From assembly GCA_014799675.1 (NCBI GenBank), contig JAAVHM010000080.1, forward strand, positions 25,881 to 35,897: DNA of 10,017 nt, written 5' to 3'. Numbering within the stretch: the stretch's first letter is position 1; every line of letters starts with the position of its first letter. The notes beneath the pieces were generated by a model. The model had not been told where the DNA came from, made no database searches, and saw only the letters and a program-made list of their open reading frames with translations. This document shows positions 1 to 6,795 of this stretch, piece after piece. The DNA comes from Ruminococcus sp. (GTDB lineage Bacteria > Bacillota > Clostridia > Oscillospirales > Ruminococcaceae). A program made the translations under genes and the position numbers.

Positions 1-2207
1 TCTTTGGCAAGACTTCCTGCGGCGGGGATATTTTTTACAATGAATTTTTGGACGTTTTCCGACATTTCCTCCGTGACAATATAAGCGTTGTCTACAGCCG
101 CTTTGGCTTTCAGGGTCATTACCTGAACGCCTATTGTGTCCCTTGCGGCTTTAGGCAAAATCATGCCCGTGTTGAACACTATTGCCCTGCCGTTTGTTGA
201 ACGGACGAGGATATCGGTATTGTCCGGGATAACGAACATCTTCACAAGCTTGGACTTTGAAGTGTAGGCGTTTGCAAGCTTCCTGCGGTTGGTTTTTGTC
301 TCGTATGCGTTAAGGGGGACTTTCGCCGCCTTGCCGTTTTCAAAAATCATCAGCAGGTGTCCGCTGTAATCGGTAGTCGCGACCACGGACACAACGTTTT
401 CGTACTCCTCAAATTCAAGCTTGACAGGGATAAAGTCGCCCAATTCCGAAGCCTTTGTGTCCTTGAACGCGCTTGCCTTTGTCTTGTAGACCTGACACTT
501 GTCGGTGAAGAACAGCAGGTCTGCCTTGTTCGTGGACTCGGCGGCATAGGACATAACGTCGCCGTCCTTTAGCTTCTGCTCGCTTGCCATACGCAGGGAC
601 TGCTGGGTTATCTTCTTGAAATAGCCGCTGGAGGACATAAACAGGTTTACGGGGTAATCGGGCGTATCGTCCTCGACTTCCACCTCGTCCTCGTCGTTTT
701 CGTAATAGAACATGGTACGGCGGGGCTGCTTGTACTTTTCGTTTACCTCTTTAAGCTCGGTGATGATGATATTGCTTATTTTCTTGTCGCTTTTGAGGAT
801 CTCCTCCATTTCGGCGATATCCTTTTCAAGTCCCGCAATATCCTCGGTACGCTTTAAAATGTACTCCTTGTTGAGGTGACGGAGCTTTATTTCAGCAACA
901 TATTCCGCCTGCGTCTCGTCAATGCCGAAGCCTATCATAAGGTTGGGAACGACCTCTGCTTCCTCCTCGGTCTCGCGGACGATTTTTATTGCCTTGTCAA
1001 TGTCAAGCAGGATTTTCTGCAAGCCCTTTAATAAGTGAAGTCTTTCCTTTTTCTTGTTCAGTTCAAAGTATGTGCGGCGTTTTATGCACTCTTTTCTGAA
1101 AGCTATCCACTCGTCAAGAATTTCGTAAACGCCCATTACCTTAGGCGAACCGCTTATAAGGATATTGAAATTGCAGGAATAATTGTCCTGAAGCGGGGTC
1201 ATCTTGAACAGCTTTTTCATAAGCTTATCGGGGTCTGTGCCGCGTTTCAGGTCAATTGCGATTTTCAAGCCGTTGATGTCCGTTTCGTCTCTGATGTAGG
1301 AAATTTCGCGGATTTTTCCCGCTTTCGTCAGCTCGATAATTTTGTCCATTATCGCTTCTATGGTTGTGGTAGGCGGTATCTGCACCACCTCGATACAGTT
1401 GGACTCCTTATCGTACTGGTAGCGGCTGCGGACTTTTATTGAACCTCTGCCTGTGCGGTAGATTTTTTCCAGCTCGTCCTCGTCGTAAAGCATAAATCCG
1501 CCGCCCGAAAAATCGGGTCCTTTTAATGTGCTTAAAATATTATGCTCGGGATTTCTTATCAGGGCAATGGTTGTCTCGCATATTTCGGAGAGGTTGAAAG
1601 AACACACCGCGCTCGCCATTGAAACGGCGATACCCACATTTGAGTTCACAAGGACTGAGGGAAAGGTTGCGGGGAACAAGGTCGGCTCGGTCATGGTATT
1701 GTCGTAGTTGGGGACGAAATCCACGGTGTCCTTGTCGATATCGCGGAAAAGCTCATTGCATATTGGGTCAAGCTTTGCCTCGGTATAACGGGATGCGGCA
1801 TACGCCATGTCGCGGGAATACGCCTTTCCGAAGTTGCCCTTGCTTTCAACGTATGGGTGGAGCAAAGCCTCGTTGCCCTTTGCAAGACGCACCATAGTTT
1901 CGTAAATTGCGGCGTCGCCGTGGGGGTTAAGCTTCATGGTCTGACCGACGATATTTGCGGACTTTGTTTTCGCCCCTGTCAGCAAGCCCATTTTATACAT
2001 GGTGTACAAAAGCTTCCTGTGGGACGGTTTAAAGCCGTCTATCTCGGGCAAGGCTCGGGACACGATAACGCTCATTGCGTAGGGCATATAGTTACGCTCC
2101 AGCGTGTCGGTGATTTGTTCCTCCACCACAATTCCGCTGCCTGCGATGTAGGCGTTGGGAATTGCGGGGGCGGTTTTCTTTTCTTCTTTTTTACTTTTTC
2201 TCGGCAA
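1..2207 (-). CDS. parC: Type IIA DNA topoisomerase subunit A, ParC-like (3' end cut by window edge)
   Basis: This is the DNA-cleaving subunit of topoisomerase IV or gyrase, which passes one duplex through a transient double-strand break and works with a ParE/GyrB ATPase not seen here. The frame is open from TTG at 2207 to the left edge, giving 735 residues with no stop. From its length the protein should be nearly complete. Visible landmarks are the entry segment RALPEIDGFKPSHRKLLY (about 51-68), NPHGDAAIYE (94-103) in the quinolone-region position, and the catalytic pair Arg140-Tyr141 in AASRYTEAKL. A helical coiled-coil part lies around 370-490, an acidic linker near 497-512, and a beta-pinwheel-like C-terminal part follows. 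I see no QRRGGKG-type GyrA box, and the protein is shorter than typical GyrA, which favours ParC-like (decatenase) over gyrase. No ATG lies near the N-terminus. AAAGGAG eight bases before TTG and the immediately basic, low-complexity N-terminus support this start. No partner parE is adjacent in the window. Family call very sure, ParC versus GyrA moderately sure. Confidence 0.93.
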   Translation of the reverse strand, partial: MPRKSKKEEKKTAPAIPNAYIAGSGIVVEEQITDTLERNYMPYAMSVIVSRALPEIDGFKPSHRKLLYTMYKMGLLTGAKTKSANIVGQTMKLNPHGDAAIYETMVRLAKGNEALLHPYVESKGNFGKAYSRDMAYAASRYTEAKLDPICNELFRDIDKDTVDFVPNYDNTMTEPTLFPATFPSVLVNSNVGIAVSMASAVCSFNLSEICETTIALIRNPEHNILSTLKGPDFSGGGFMLYDEDELEKIYRTGRGSIKVRSRYQYDKESNCIEVVQIPPTTTIEAIMDKIIELTKAGKIREISYIRDETDINGLKIAIDLKRGTDPDKLMKKLFKMTPLQDNYSCNFNILISGSPKVMGVYEILDEWIAFRKECIKRRTYFELNKKKERLHLLKGLQKILLDIDKAIKIVRETEEEAEVVPNLMIGFGIDETQAEYVAEIKLRHLNKEYILKRTEDIAGLEKDIAEMEEILKSDKKISNIIITELKEVNEKYKQPRRTMFYYENDEDEVEVEDDTPDYPVNLFMSSSGYFKKITQQSLRMASEQKLKDGDVMSYAAESTNKADLLFFTDKCQVYKTKASAFKDTKASELGDFIPVKLEFEEYENVVSVVATTDYSGHLLMIFENGKAAKVPLNAYETKTNRRKLANAYTSKSKLVKMFVIPDNTDILVRSTNGRAIVFNTGMILPKAARDTIGVQVMTLKAKAAVDNAYIVTEEMSENVQKFIVKNIPAAGSLAK

Positions 2208-2219
2208 TTTAAAAGCTCC
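2205..2219 (-). promoter_or_regulatory. Ribosome binding site and TTG start of parC
   Basis: Read on the minus strand, AAAGGAG is followed by CTTTTAAA and then TTG CCG AGA. The GGAG core is at 2216-2219 and the start codon at 2205-2207, with 8 nt between them. There is no in-frame ATG close by that would give a normal topoisomerase N-terminus, so the rare start codon is preferred. The same 15-base leader string (plus-strand 2210-2224) also occurs exactly before the 308-residue gene (3201-3215), where it leads into an ATG. Confidence 0.75.
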
Positions 2220-2274
2220 TTTATTTTAATTAATAATTAATAATGAATAATTGCAGCATTGGCAATTTAAAAAC
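2208..2274. repeat. AT-rich spacer with 12-bp direct repeats at its ends
   Basis: The spacer between the unknown membrane gene and parC is almost only A and T in its middle (2221-2252), with repeated TTAAT/TAATAAT steps. The 12-base string GGCAATTTAAAA occurs at 2203-2214, where it includes the parC start codon, and again at 2261-2272. The 46 bases between the copies carry the parC ribosome binding site. This could be a short insertion with duplicated flanks, or a chance product of a very AT-rich spacer. I see no terminator and no convincing promoter in it. Confidence 0.5.
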
Positions 2275-3201
2275 CTATAAATAAAAACCAACAATTATTT
2301 TAATATTATCATCTGATAACATTTTTAATTCATTTATTTTACCCTTTCGGATTTTGCCGTCACCGTCAACATACGAATAACTGCCCTCAAATTTAACAGT
2401 ATTATTCGCTGTATCAATGATAACATCAAGGTCAAATCTTGTGACTGTCCACCAATTATACTGAGAACAGACTATTGTAATTTCTTTATCTATATTGGGA
2501 ATATTGACAGCAAAACTGTATCCCCCAAACTCCCCACCTTTAATTGCGATATAAGTACTGTCACTATTTATTTTTACCTTGCGACAACCCGAAATATCTT
2601 CCTCGGCAAGCATAATGGCTTCGCCGTCTACTGTAACTGATACATTTCCTTTTATCCTGTCACCTGCGTAAAGACGATAATAAATCGGCTTGCATAAAAT
2701 GCAAAATGCAACGACAAATAGCAAAATGTAGAAAATTCTGAAGATAGGTCTTTGGCGTTTCATTTCTTTATACGGAGAAAATATGTCCGCAAGCTTAAAA
2801 TCTAATTTCACATTGTTCATTACATCAAAATGTCGTCTGTAACGCTTTGCAATTTCAATCGGCACATCATACCCTATCTTCTTTAAGGCGGCGGGAATTA
2901 TTTTCATGCCGTCCTTGAAAAATTCCTCGATTTTTTTGTCTTTTCGGGTAATGCTGCTGTAGCTTTCGGGACAGACAAACGTCCAGTCTGCGCCGTCCCT
3001 GTCAACCACAAGGCGAAAATATTTATCTATGTCGGTATCCTTAAAGCCCGCTTTTTTCAGCAGGATATGATGTTCAACAGCCTCGTCTATCTGACTTGCT
3101 ATGATTTGATTTCCGTCAAAGGAGACCAGAACCAAAAGCGGCTCGTCATTGTCTGCGGCTGTCTGAAAATTTTCCTTATCGGGGTAGTAGATGATTTCCA
3201 T
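2275..3201 (-). CDS. Unrecognised single-pass membrane protein, 308 residues
   Basis: I do not recognise this family. The protein has no N-terminal signal peptide. Residues 1-150 look like a soluble, probably cytoplasmic, mixed alpha/beta part rich in acidic and basic residues. A basic stretch (MKRQRPIFR, 147-155) precedes one hydrophobic segment at about 154-171 (IFYILLFVVAFCILCKPIYY). Residues about 183-308 are beta-rich, with alternating polar and hydrophobic residues and many Gly/Asp turns, and would lie outside the cell by the positive-inside rule. The start ATG at 3201 is well placed, with AAAGGAG and a 5-nt spacer to ATG. Base composition is clearly more AT-rich than parC, trkA and trkH around it, with many AAA, ATA and TTA codons, which suggests a separate origin or weak expression. 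It lies 109 nt after trkH and 67 nt before parC on the same strand, but nothing ties it functionally to either. Confidence 0.85.
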   Translation of the reverse strand: MEIIYYPDKENFQTAADNDEPLLVLVSFDGNQIIASQIDEAVEHHILLKKAGFKDTDIDKYFRLVVDRDGADWTFVCPESYSSITRKDKKIEEFFKDGMKIIPAALKKIGYDVPIEIAKRYRRHFDVMNNVKLDFKLADIFSPYKEMKRQRPIFRIFYILLFVVAFCILCKPIYYRLYAGDRIKGNVSVTVDGEAIMLAEEDISGCRKVKINSDSTYIAIKGGEFGGYSFAVNIPNIDKEITIVCSQYNWWTVTRFDLDVIIDTANNTVKFEGSYSYVDGDGKIRKGKINELKMLSDDNIKIIVGFYL

Positions 3202-3237
3202 AAAAGCTCCTTTATCAGAAGTTAGAATTGCTTACCC

Positions 3238-3253
3238 GCCCCCTTGAGGGGGC
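3238..3253. other. Perfect G/C hairpin GCCCCC-TTGA-GGGGGC
   Basis: Six G/C pairs close a 4-base loop (plus strand GCCCCC TTGA GGGGGC). It sits between trkH and the next minus-strand gene, where a terminator would be expected. Neither side has the run of T residues that an intrinsic terminator needs: minus-strand reading continues GGGTAAGC, and plus-strand reading continues TTGAAATATTG. It may be an imperfect terminator, an mRNA end-protecting hairpin or part of a dispersed repeat. Confidence 0.5.
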
Positions 3254-3279
3254 TTGAAATATTGAAAAATTCTGTTCAG

Positions 3280-3295
3280 TAACATTGGGGGTGAC
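3280..3295 (+). repeat. Short dispersed repeat, copy 1 (TAACATTGGGGGTGAC)
   Basis: The 16 bases match the reverse complement of 9999-10014 (TAACGTTGGGGGTGAC) with one difference. Both copies are intergenic and lie beside G/C-rich hairpins: 3303-3317 here, 9974-9993 at the other copy. A second short match, GGGGCTTGAAATA at 3249-3261, recurs inverted at 9907-9919. The pattern suggests a small repeat family of gene ends, which one window cannot confirm. Confidence 0.45.
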
Positions 3296-3302
3296 ACTGC
3301 CC

Positions 3303-3317
3303 GCGGTGGCTCACCGC
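3303..3317 (-). other. Hairpin spanning the trkH stop codon
   Basis: On the minus strand GCGGTG-AGC-CACCGC forms six pairs with a three-base loop, and the TGA stop of trkH (3311-3313) lies inside it. The sequence after it (GGGCAGTGTCACCC) has no T tract, so it is not a standard intrinsic terminator. It could slow decay from the 3' end of the trk message. Confidence 0.4.
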
Positions 3318-4744
3318 TTCCAAGTGGAGGGGGTGAACAGCAGAAGCATTGGGAAAAGCTCCAGCCTGCCCGCAAGCATATCGAATATAAGGACTATCTT
3401 TGCAGGGGCGGAGAAAAATCCGAAATTCTGCGTTGGTCCCGCAAGCTCCAGTCCCGGACCTATATTGTTTATCGCTGCGGCAACGGCGGTGAAATTCGTT
3501 ATCAGGTCGTGATTGTCAAAGGAAATAAGCACAAGCGAAACCACAAACGTCATCAGGTATGCAACCATAAAGACATTTACTCCGCGGACTACCTCATGCT
3601 CGATAGTGTGGGAATTCAGCTTTATCTTCTTGACCTGCTTCGGGTGGACTATGGCAAGCAGCTCCTTGTGCATACTTTTGAACAATATCAGTATTCGGGA
3701 AACCTTTATTCCGCCGCCTGTGCTTCCCGCGCACGCTCCTATGAACATCACAAGCACAAGGAGAGTTCTCGAAAGCTCGGGCCAGACGTTAAAGTCCACC
3801 GTGCCGAAGCCCGTTGTGGAAATAAGCGAGGAGACCGCAAATATAGAGTGCCTGAAAGCTTCTCCCGTGGTGTCGAAAAGTCCCTGTATGTTGAATGTGA
3901 TTATACCTGTTGCGGCGGCAACGATCACCAGAAACGCGCAGACCTCCGAGTTAAAGGCTTCCTTTAGCTTGCCGCTTATAAGCAGAAAGTAGGAATTGAA
4001 ATTTATGGAAAACAATATCATGAATATTGTTACCACAATTTGAATTGCGGGAGAAAAGCTTCCCATGCTGTCGTTCCGCACGGCAAAGCCGCCTGTTCCC
4101 GCTGTCGCAAAGGCTGTGTTCAGGGCGTCGAAAACCGACATATCGCATATCAGCAGGATTATGAATTCCAAAAAGGTCAGCACAAAATAAATTTTGTAAA
4201 GAAGCAGAGCCGTACTTTTTACCCTCGGGACAAGCTTGCTGACGGAGGGACCCGGGCTTTCCGCTTTCATTATGTGCATATTCTGCGCGCCCGAAAGGGG
4301 TAGAAAAGCCATGATAAACACCAGTACGCCCATTCCGCCGACCCAATGGGTGAAGCTTCGCCACATTAGCATTGATTTTGGCAGGCTTTCCACCTCGGAA
4401 AGTATGCTTGTTCCCGTGGTTGTAAAGCCCGAGACTGTCTCAAAAAGCGCGTCAAGATATGAGGGGATCGCTCCCGAAATGTAGAACGGCAGCGCGCCGA
4501 AAATACTGAGCCATATCCAGCTGAAGGCAACGATAACGTTTCCCTCGCGGGAGTAAAGCTCCTTGCGGTCGGGCTTTTTCCGTATCATCAGCCAGCCTGC
4601 CAAAAGGCATATACCCGCTGTAAGGAGAAAGTACCAGAACGCGCTTTCCCCGTACCAAATCGCCGTAATAAGCGGCGCAGCCATAAATATTGACTCAAAT
4701 ATCAATATCCAGCCTAAAAAATAGGCTATCATTCTAAAATTCAT
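3311..4744 (-). CDS. trkH: Potassium uptake channel subunit TrkH/KtrB family
   Basis: TrkH is the membrane part of the Trk potassium uptake system; TrkA binds it on the cytoplasmic side and controls it by nucleotide. The 477 residues have the family's four membrane-pore-membrane repeats. Filter loops are visible in order: SGFTTTGTS (105-113), TAGTGGFAV (214-222), STTGFGTVD (309-317) and NNIGPGLE (426-433). The glycine-rich gating loop GACAGSTGGGIK is at 336-347. The C-terminus GRLELFPMLLLFTPSTWKR is typical and shows the gene is complete. Length is close to TrkH (about 480) rather than the shorter KtrB. The ATG at 4744 begins MNFRMIAYFLGWILIFE, a usual TrkH start; a modest GGAAG lies upstream. 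It follows trkA by 18 nt, so the two are almost certainly co-transcribed. Call very sure. Confidence 0.97.
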   Translation of the reverse strand: MNFRMIAYFLGWILIFESIFMAAPLITAIWYGESAFWYFLLTAGICLLAGWLMIRKKPDRKELYSREGNVIVAFSWIWLSIFGALPFYISGAIPSYLDALFETVSGFTTTGTSILSEVESLPKSMLMWRSFTHWVGGMGVLVFIMAFLPLSGAQNMHIMKAESPGPSVSKLVPRVKSTALLLYKIYFVLTFLEFIILLICDMSVFDALNTAFATAGTGGFAVRNDSMGSFSPAIQIVVTIFMILFSINFNSYFLLISGKLKEAFNSEVCAFLVIVAAATGIITFNIQGLFDTTGEAFRHSIFAVSSLISTTGFGTVDFNVWPELSRTLLVLVMFIGACAGSTGGGIKVSRILILFKSMHKELLAIVHPKQVKKIKLNSHTIEHEVVRGVNVFMVAYLMTFVVSLVLISFDNHDLITNFTAVAAAINNIGPGLELAGPTQNFGFFSAPAKIVLIFDMLAGRLELFPMLLLFTPSTWKR

Positions 4745-4762
4745 TGCTATACTTCCAATCTG

Positions 4763-6121
4763 TTATTTAAGGATATCCGTAATATCGTGGAGCGCAAGGT
4801 GGTTGGAAACAATTACCACAGCGTCCCCTACCTGTATGGTGTCCTGTCCGTGGGGGATTATGACCTTTCGCTCACGCATTATCGCCGCGACCAGCACGCC
4901 CTCCTTGAACTTCATTTCCATAAGGGGAATATTCACAATGGGCGAGTCCTCTTTTATGATAAATTCCGCAGCCTCGACCTTGCCCTTGATGATGTTGTAA
5001 AGGGTCTCAACGTTGCTGCCCATGGTGTTTTTCATGGCGCGGACATAGCGGATTATGGTCTCGGAGGTGATATTTTTTGGGTAGATTATGGTGTCCAGAT
5101 CAAGATGATTTATAACGTCGCCGAAATCTATACGGTTTATCTTTGTGATAAGCTTGACCTTGGCAACGCTTTTTGCGAAAAGTGACAGCAGGATATTTTC
5201 CTCGTCAAGATTGGTGAGAGCCACAAAAGCGCCCGAATTTTGAAGTCCCGCTTCAAGGAGAATGCTCTGGTCGGAGGCATCGCCGTTGATGATGATAACG
5301 TCTTTCATAAGGTCGGCAAGCTCTTCACAGCGGGCGGGGTTTTTCTCGATAAGCTTGACGTTTACCGAGCCCGAACGCAGGAGAATTTCGCAAAGGTAGT
5401 GACCTATCTCGCCGCCGCCTGCTATCATAACGTCCTTGACGGAGTTGGTCTTATACTTTATCTTTCGGAAAAAGTCGTTTGCTTTTCGGGGTGAAGCTAC
5501 TATGGAAATAACGTCCTTTTCCTCGAAAACAAAGTCACCGTAGGCAATGTACGCTTCGTCCCCGCGTTCAATCGTGCAGACAAGAATATCGCTGTTGAAC
5601 TTTGCGTTTATGTCCTTTACGGCGCAGCCTGCAAGGGGACTTGTTTCGGGGAGACGGAATTTCAGTATCTCCAGTCTGCCCTTTGCAAAGGTGTCAATTT
5701 TTATTGCCGAGGGAAAACGGAGTATCCTTGCGATCTCCGCCGCGGCGGCGTATTCGGGATTGATAACCATTGCAAGTCCAAGCTCGTCCTTTAAAAAGGG
5801 GGCTTCTATGTTGTACTGGGGGCTTCGCACTCTTGCTATGGTCTGACAGTTACCTGCTTTTTTCGCGATAAGACAGCAAAGCAGGTTCAGCTCGTCCGAA
5901 TTCGTTACCGCTATCAGCAGGTCTGCTCGGGTTATTCCCGCCTCCTGCTGAACAACGTGGGTCGCGCCGTTTCCCGCAACGCCCATTACGTCGAAACGGC
6001 TTGCAACCGATTCCACGATTTTTCTGTCAACGTCAATTACCGTGACGTTGTTGTCTTCTTCGTTTAGCTGCTCGGCAAGAGCCTGACCGACCTTGCCGCA
6101 GCCTACTATGATTATGTTCAA
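4763..6121 (-). CDS. trkA: Trk potassium uptake regulatory subunit TrkA, two RCK units
   Basis: TrkA is a cytoplasmic nucleotide-binding ring protein that gates TrkH. The 452 residues hold two tandem RCK units, the full-length TrkA arrangement rather than the single-unit KtrA/KtrC form. Unit one has the Rossmann motif GCGKVG (7-12), an acidic Asp30 at the end of strand two, and an RCK_C part at about 145-210. Unit two has GGGEIG (235-240), a Glu at the matching position (LIEK, about 257-260) and RCK_C at about 375-452. Acidic residues at the ends of the second strands favour NAD(H) over NADP in both. RCK_C domains of this superfamily can bind cyclic di-AMP in Firmicutes, but I cannot tell whether these do. 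The start is TTG at 6121, overlapping the upstream stop as TTGA, with AAAGGAG 8 nt before it inside the upstream gene. This indicates translational coupling. Confidence 0.96.
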   Translation of the reverse strand: MNIIIVGCGKVGQALAEQLNEEDNNVTVIDVDRKIVESVASRFDVMGVAGNGATHVVQQEAGITRADLLIAVTNSDELNLLCCLIAKKAGNCQTIARVRSPQYNIEAPFLKDELGLAMVINPEYAAAAEIARILRFPSAIKIDTFAKGRLEILKFRLPETSPLAGCAVKDINAKFNSDILVCTIERGDEAYIAYGDFVFEEKDVISIVASPRKANDFFRKIKYKTNSVKDVMIAGGGEIGHYLCEILLRSGSVNVKLIEKNPARCEELADLMKDVIIINGDASDQSILLEAGLQNSGAFVALTNLDEENILLSLFAKSVAKVKLITKINRIDFGDVINHLDLDTIIYPKNITSETIIRYVRAMKNTMGSNVETLYNIIKGKVEAAEFIIKEDSPIVNIPLMEMKFKEGVLVAAIMRERKVIIPHGQDTIQVGDAVVIVSNHLALHDITDILK

Positions 6122-6747
6122 TTTTCTTGCTCCTTTCGCAAGCTATATATAGGTTCAATTGCACAATTAGCTTTAAACTTACCGTTTATATACAAGTCAA
6201 TCGGTTCGGAACAACAGTCATCATCGCCTGCCAAAAATCGGCAATGCGCCGTATTGTTTTCCAAATCAAGCTTTACGCAAAACAATGAAATTGCTTCGTC
6301 CCGCGTTTTTAGTACATCATAACGCTTCAGCTTTTTAGGGATTTGCGGGGCAAATGTCACAATAACATTTGGCTTTGGAATATACAAAATGTCATGTTCA
6401 TCTGCGGGAAGTAATTTTTGGGGAAAGAATGTGTCAATAAGTCCCAATACAAAATATGCAGTTAGAAAAATAAGCGCCATAATTAAAATTATATAAATTA
6501 TATCATATAAATCATATGTTTGAAACTCAAATAACAGAGAGTAAAATACTGCTCCCGAAGCAAGCGTGATAATTGATATGACTATATTATCTTTAACACT
6601 TGGTTCGTTTTTGCTCCTTACTAAATGTTCACCGCAATTTCTGCATTTATATTTGGATATCATCCACTTATACAATTTATTTCTATCAATATGGATATCG
6701 CTGGTAATTTTGCTTTTCTTCCCGCAGTGCGGACAAATTTTTTTCAT
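6118..6747 (-). CDS. Zinc-ribbon membrane protein, 209 residues, function unknown
   Basis: I do not know the function. Residues 1-40 form a zinc-ribbon-like knuckle pair: Cys5-x2-Cys8 (CPHC) and Cys35-x2-Cys38 (CRNC), 26 residues apart. This resembles small CxxC-20-CxxC proteins of Gram-positive bacteria. Two hydrophobic segments follow, at about 54-73 and 82-107, which would put both ends in the cytoplasm. The C-terminal part (about 115-209) is soluble and has five more cysteines (157, 169, 178, 179, 195), including a Cys-Cys pair after three Asp. Composition is clearly AT-rich compared with the genes on both sides. The ATG at 6747 gives the CPHC knuckle right at the N-terminus; its ribosome site (GGAG, 11 nt upstream) is far, so translation may be weak. 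It begins 48 nt after the sensor gene and overlaps trkA by 4 nt, so it probably lies within one operon with the potassium system. A role in that system is only inferred from position. Confidence 0.85.
   Translation of the reverse strand: MKKICPHCGKKSKITSDIHIDRNKLYKWMISKYKCRNCGEHLVRSKNEPSVKDNIVISIITLASGAVFYSLLFEFQTYDLYDIIYIILIMALIFLTAYFVLGLIDTFFPQKLLPADEHDILYIPKPNVIVTFAPQIPKKLKRYDVLKTRDEAISLFCVKLDLENNTAHCRFLAGDDDCCSEPIDLYINGKFKANCAIEPIYSLRKEQEN
6119..6133 (-). promoter_or_regulatory. Ribosome binding site and overlapping TTG start of trkA
   Basis: On the minus strand AAAGGAG is followed by CAAGAAAA and TTGA. TTG (6119-6121) starts trkA and TGA (6118-6120) ends the zinc-ribbon gene. The GGAG core (6130-6133) lies within the last codons of the upstream gene. 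MNIIIVGCGKVG starts exactly where TrkA proteins normally start, so the TTG start is well supported. Confidence 0.85.
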
Positions 6748-6795
6748 ATATATGCAAACTCCATTCCGCTTCTTTCAGCAATACAAAGACAAGGT

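Larger units (their letters stand above)
3202..3310. other. Spacer between trkH and the 308-residue gene
   Basis: These 109 bases hold the ribosome binding site of the 308-residue gene (CTCC on the plus strand at 3207-3210), a perfect G/C hairpin at 3238-3253, a short dispersed repeat at 3280-3295, and the left arm of a hairpin around the trkH stop codon. No clear -35/-10 pair is visible on the minus strand, so I cannot say whether the downstream gene has its own promoter. Confidence 0.6.

Noticed and set aside
1035..2240. Plus-strand frames of 135, 92 and 127 codons
   Set aside because: They lie opposite the topoisomerase gene, which is continuous with its catalytic Tyr and domain order intact. 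None has a ribosome site or recognisable protein.
2221..2252. Replication origin or DnaA-box cluster in the AT-rich spacer beside a topoisomerase gene
   Set aside because: No TTATCCACA-type boxes are visible, and dnaA, dnaN, recF and gyrB are not nearby.
3238..3253. G/C hairpin as an intrinsic terminator after trkH
   Set aside because: The stem is strong, but no T tract follows on either strand. I report it as a hairpin only.
3509..3992. Two overlapping plus-strand frames of 152 and 159 codons
   Set aside because: Both are antisense to trkH, whose pore motifs and C-terminus are unmistakable. Two long frames over the same bases show that the lack of stops is a composition effect.
3951..4364. 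137-codon minus-strand frame
   Set aside because: It is a shifted frame within trkH on the same strand. The trkH frame carries all four filter loops without interruption, so there is no frameshift.
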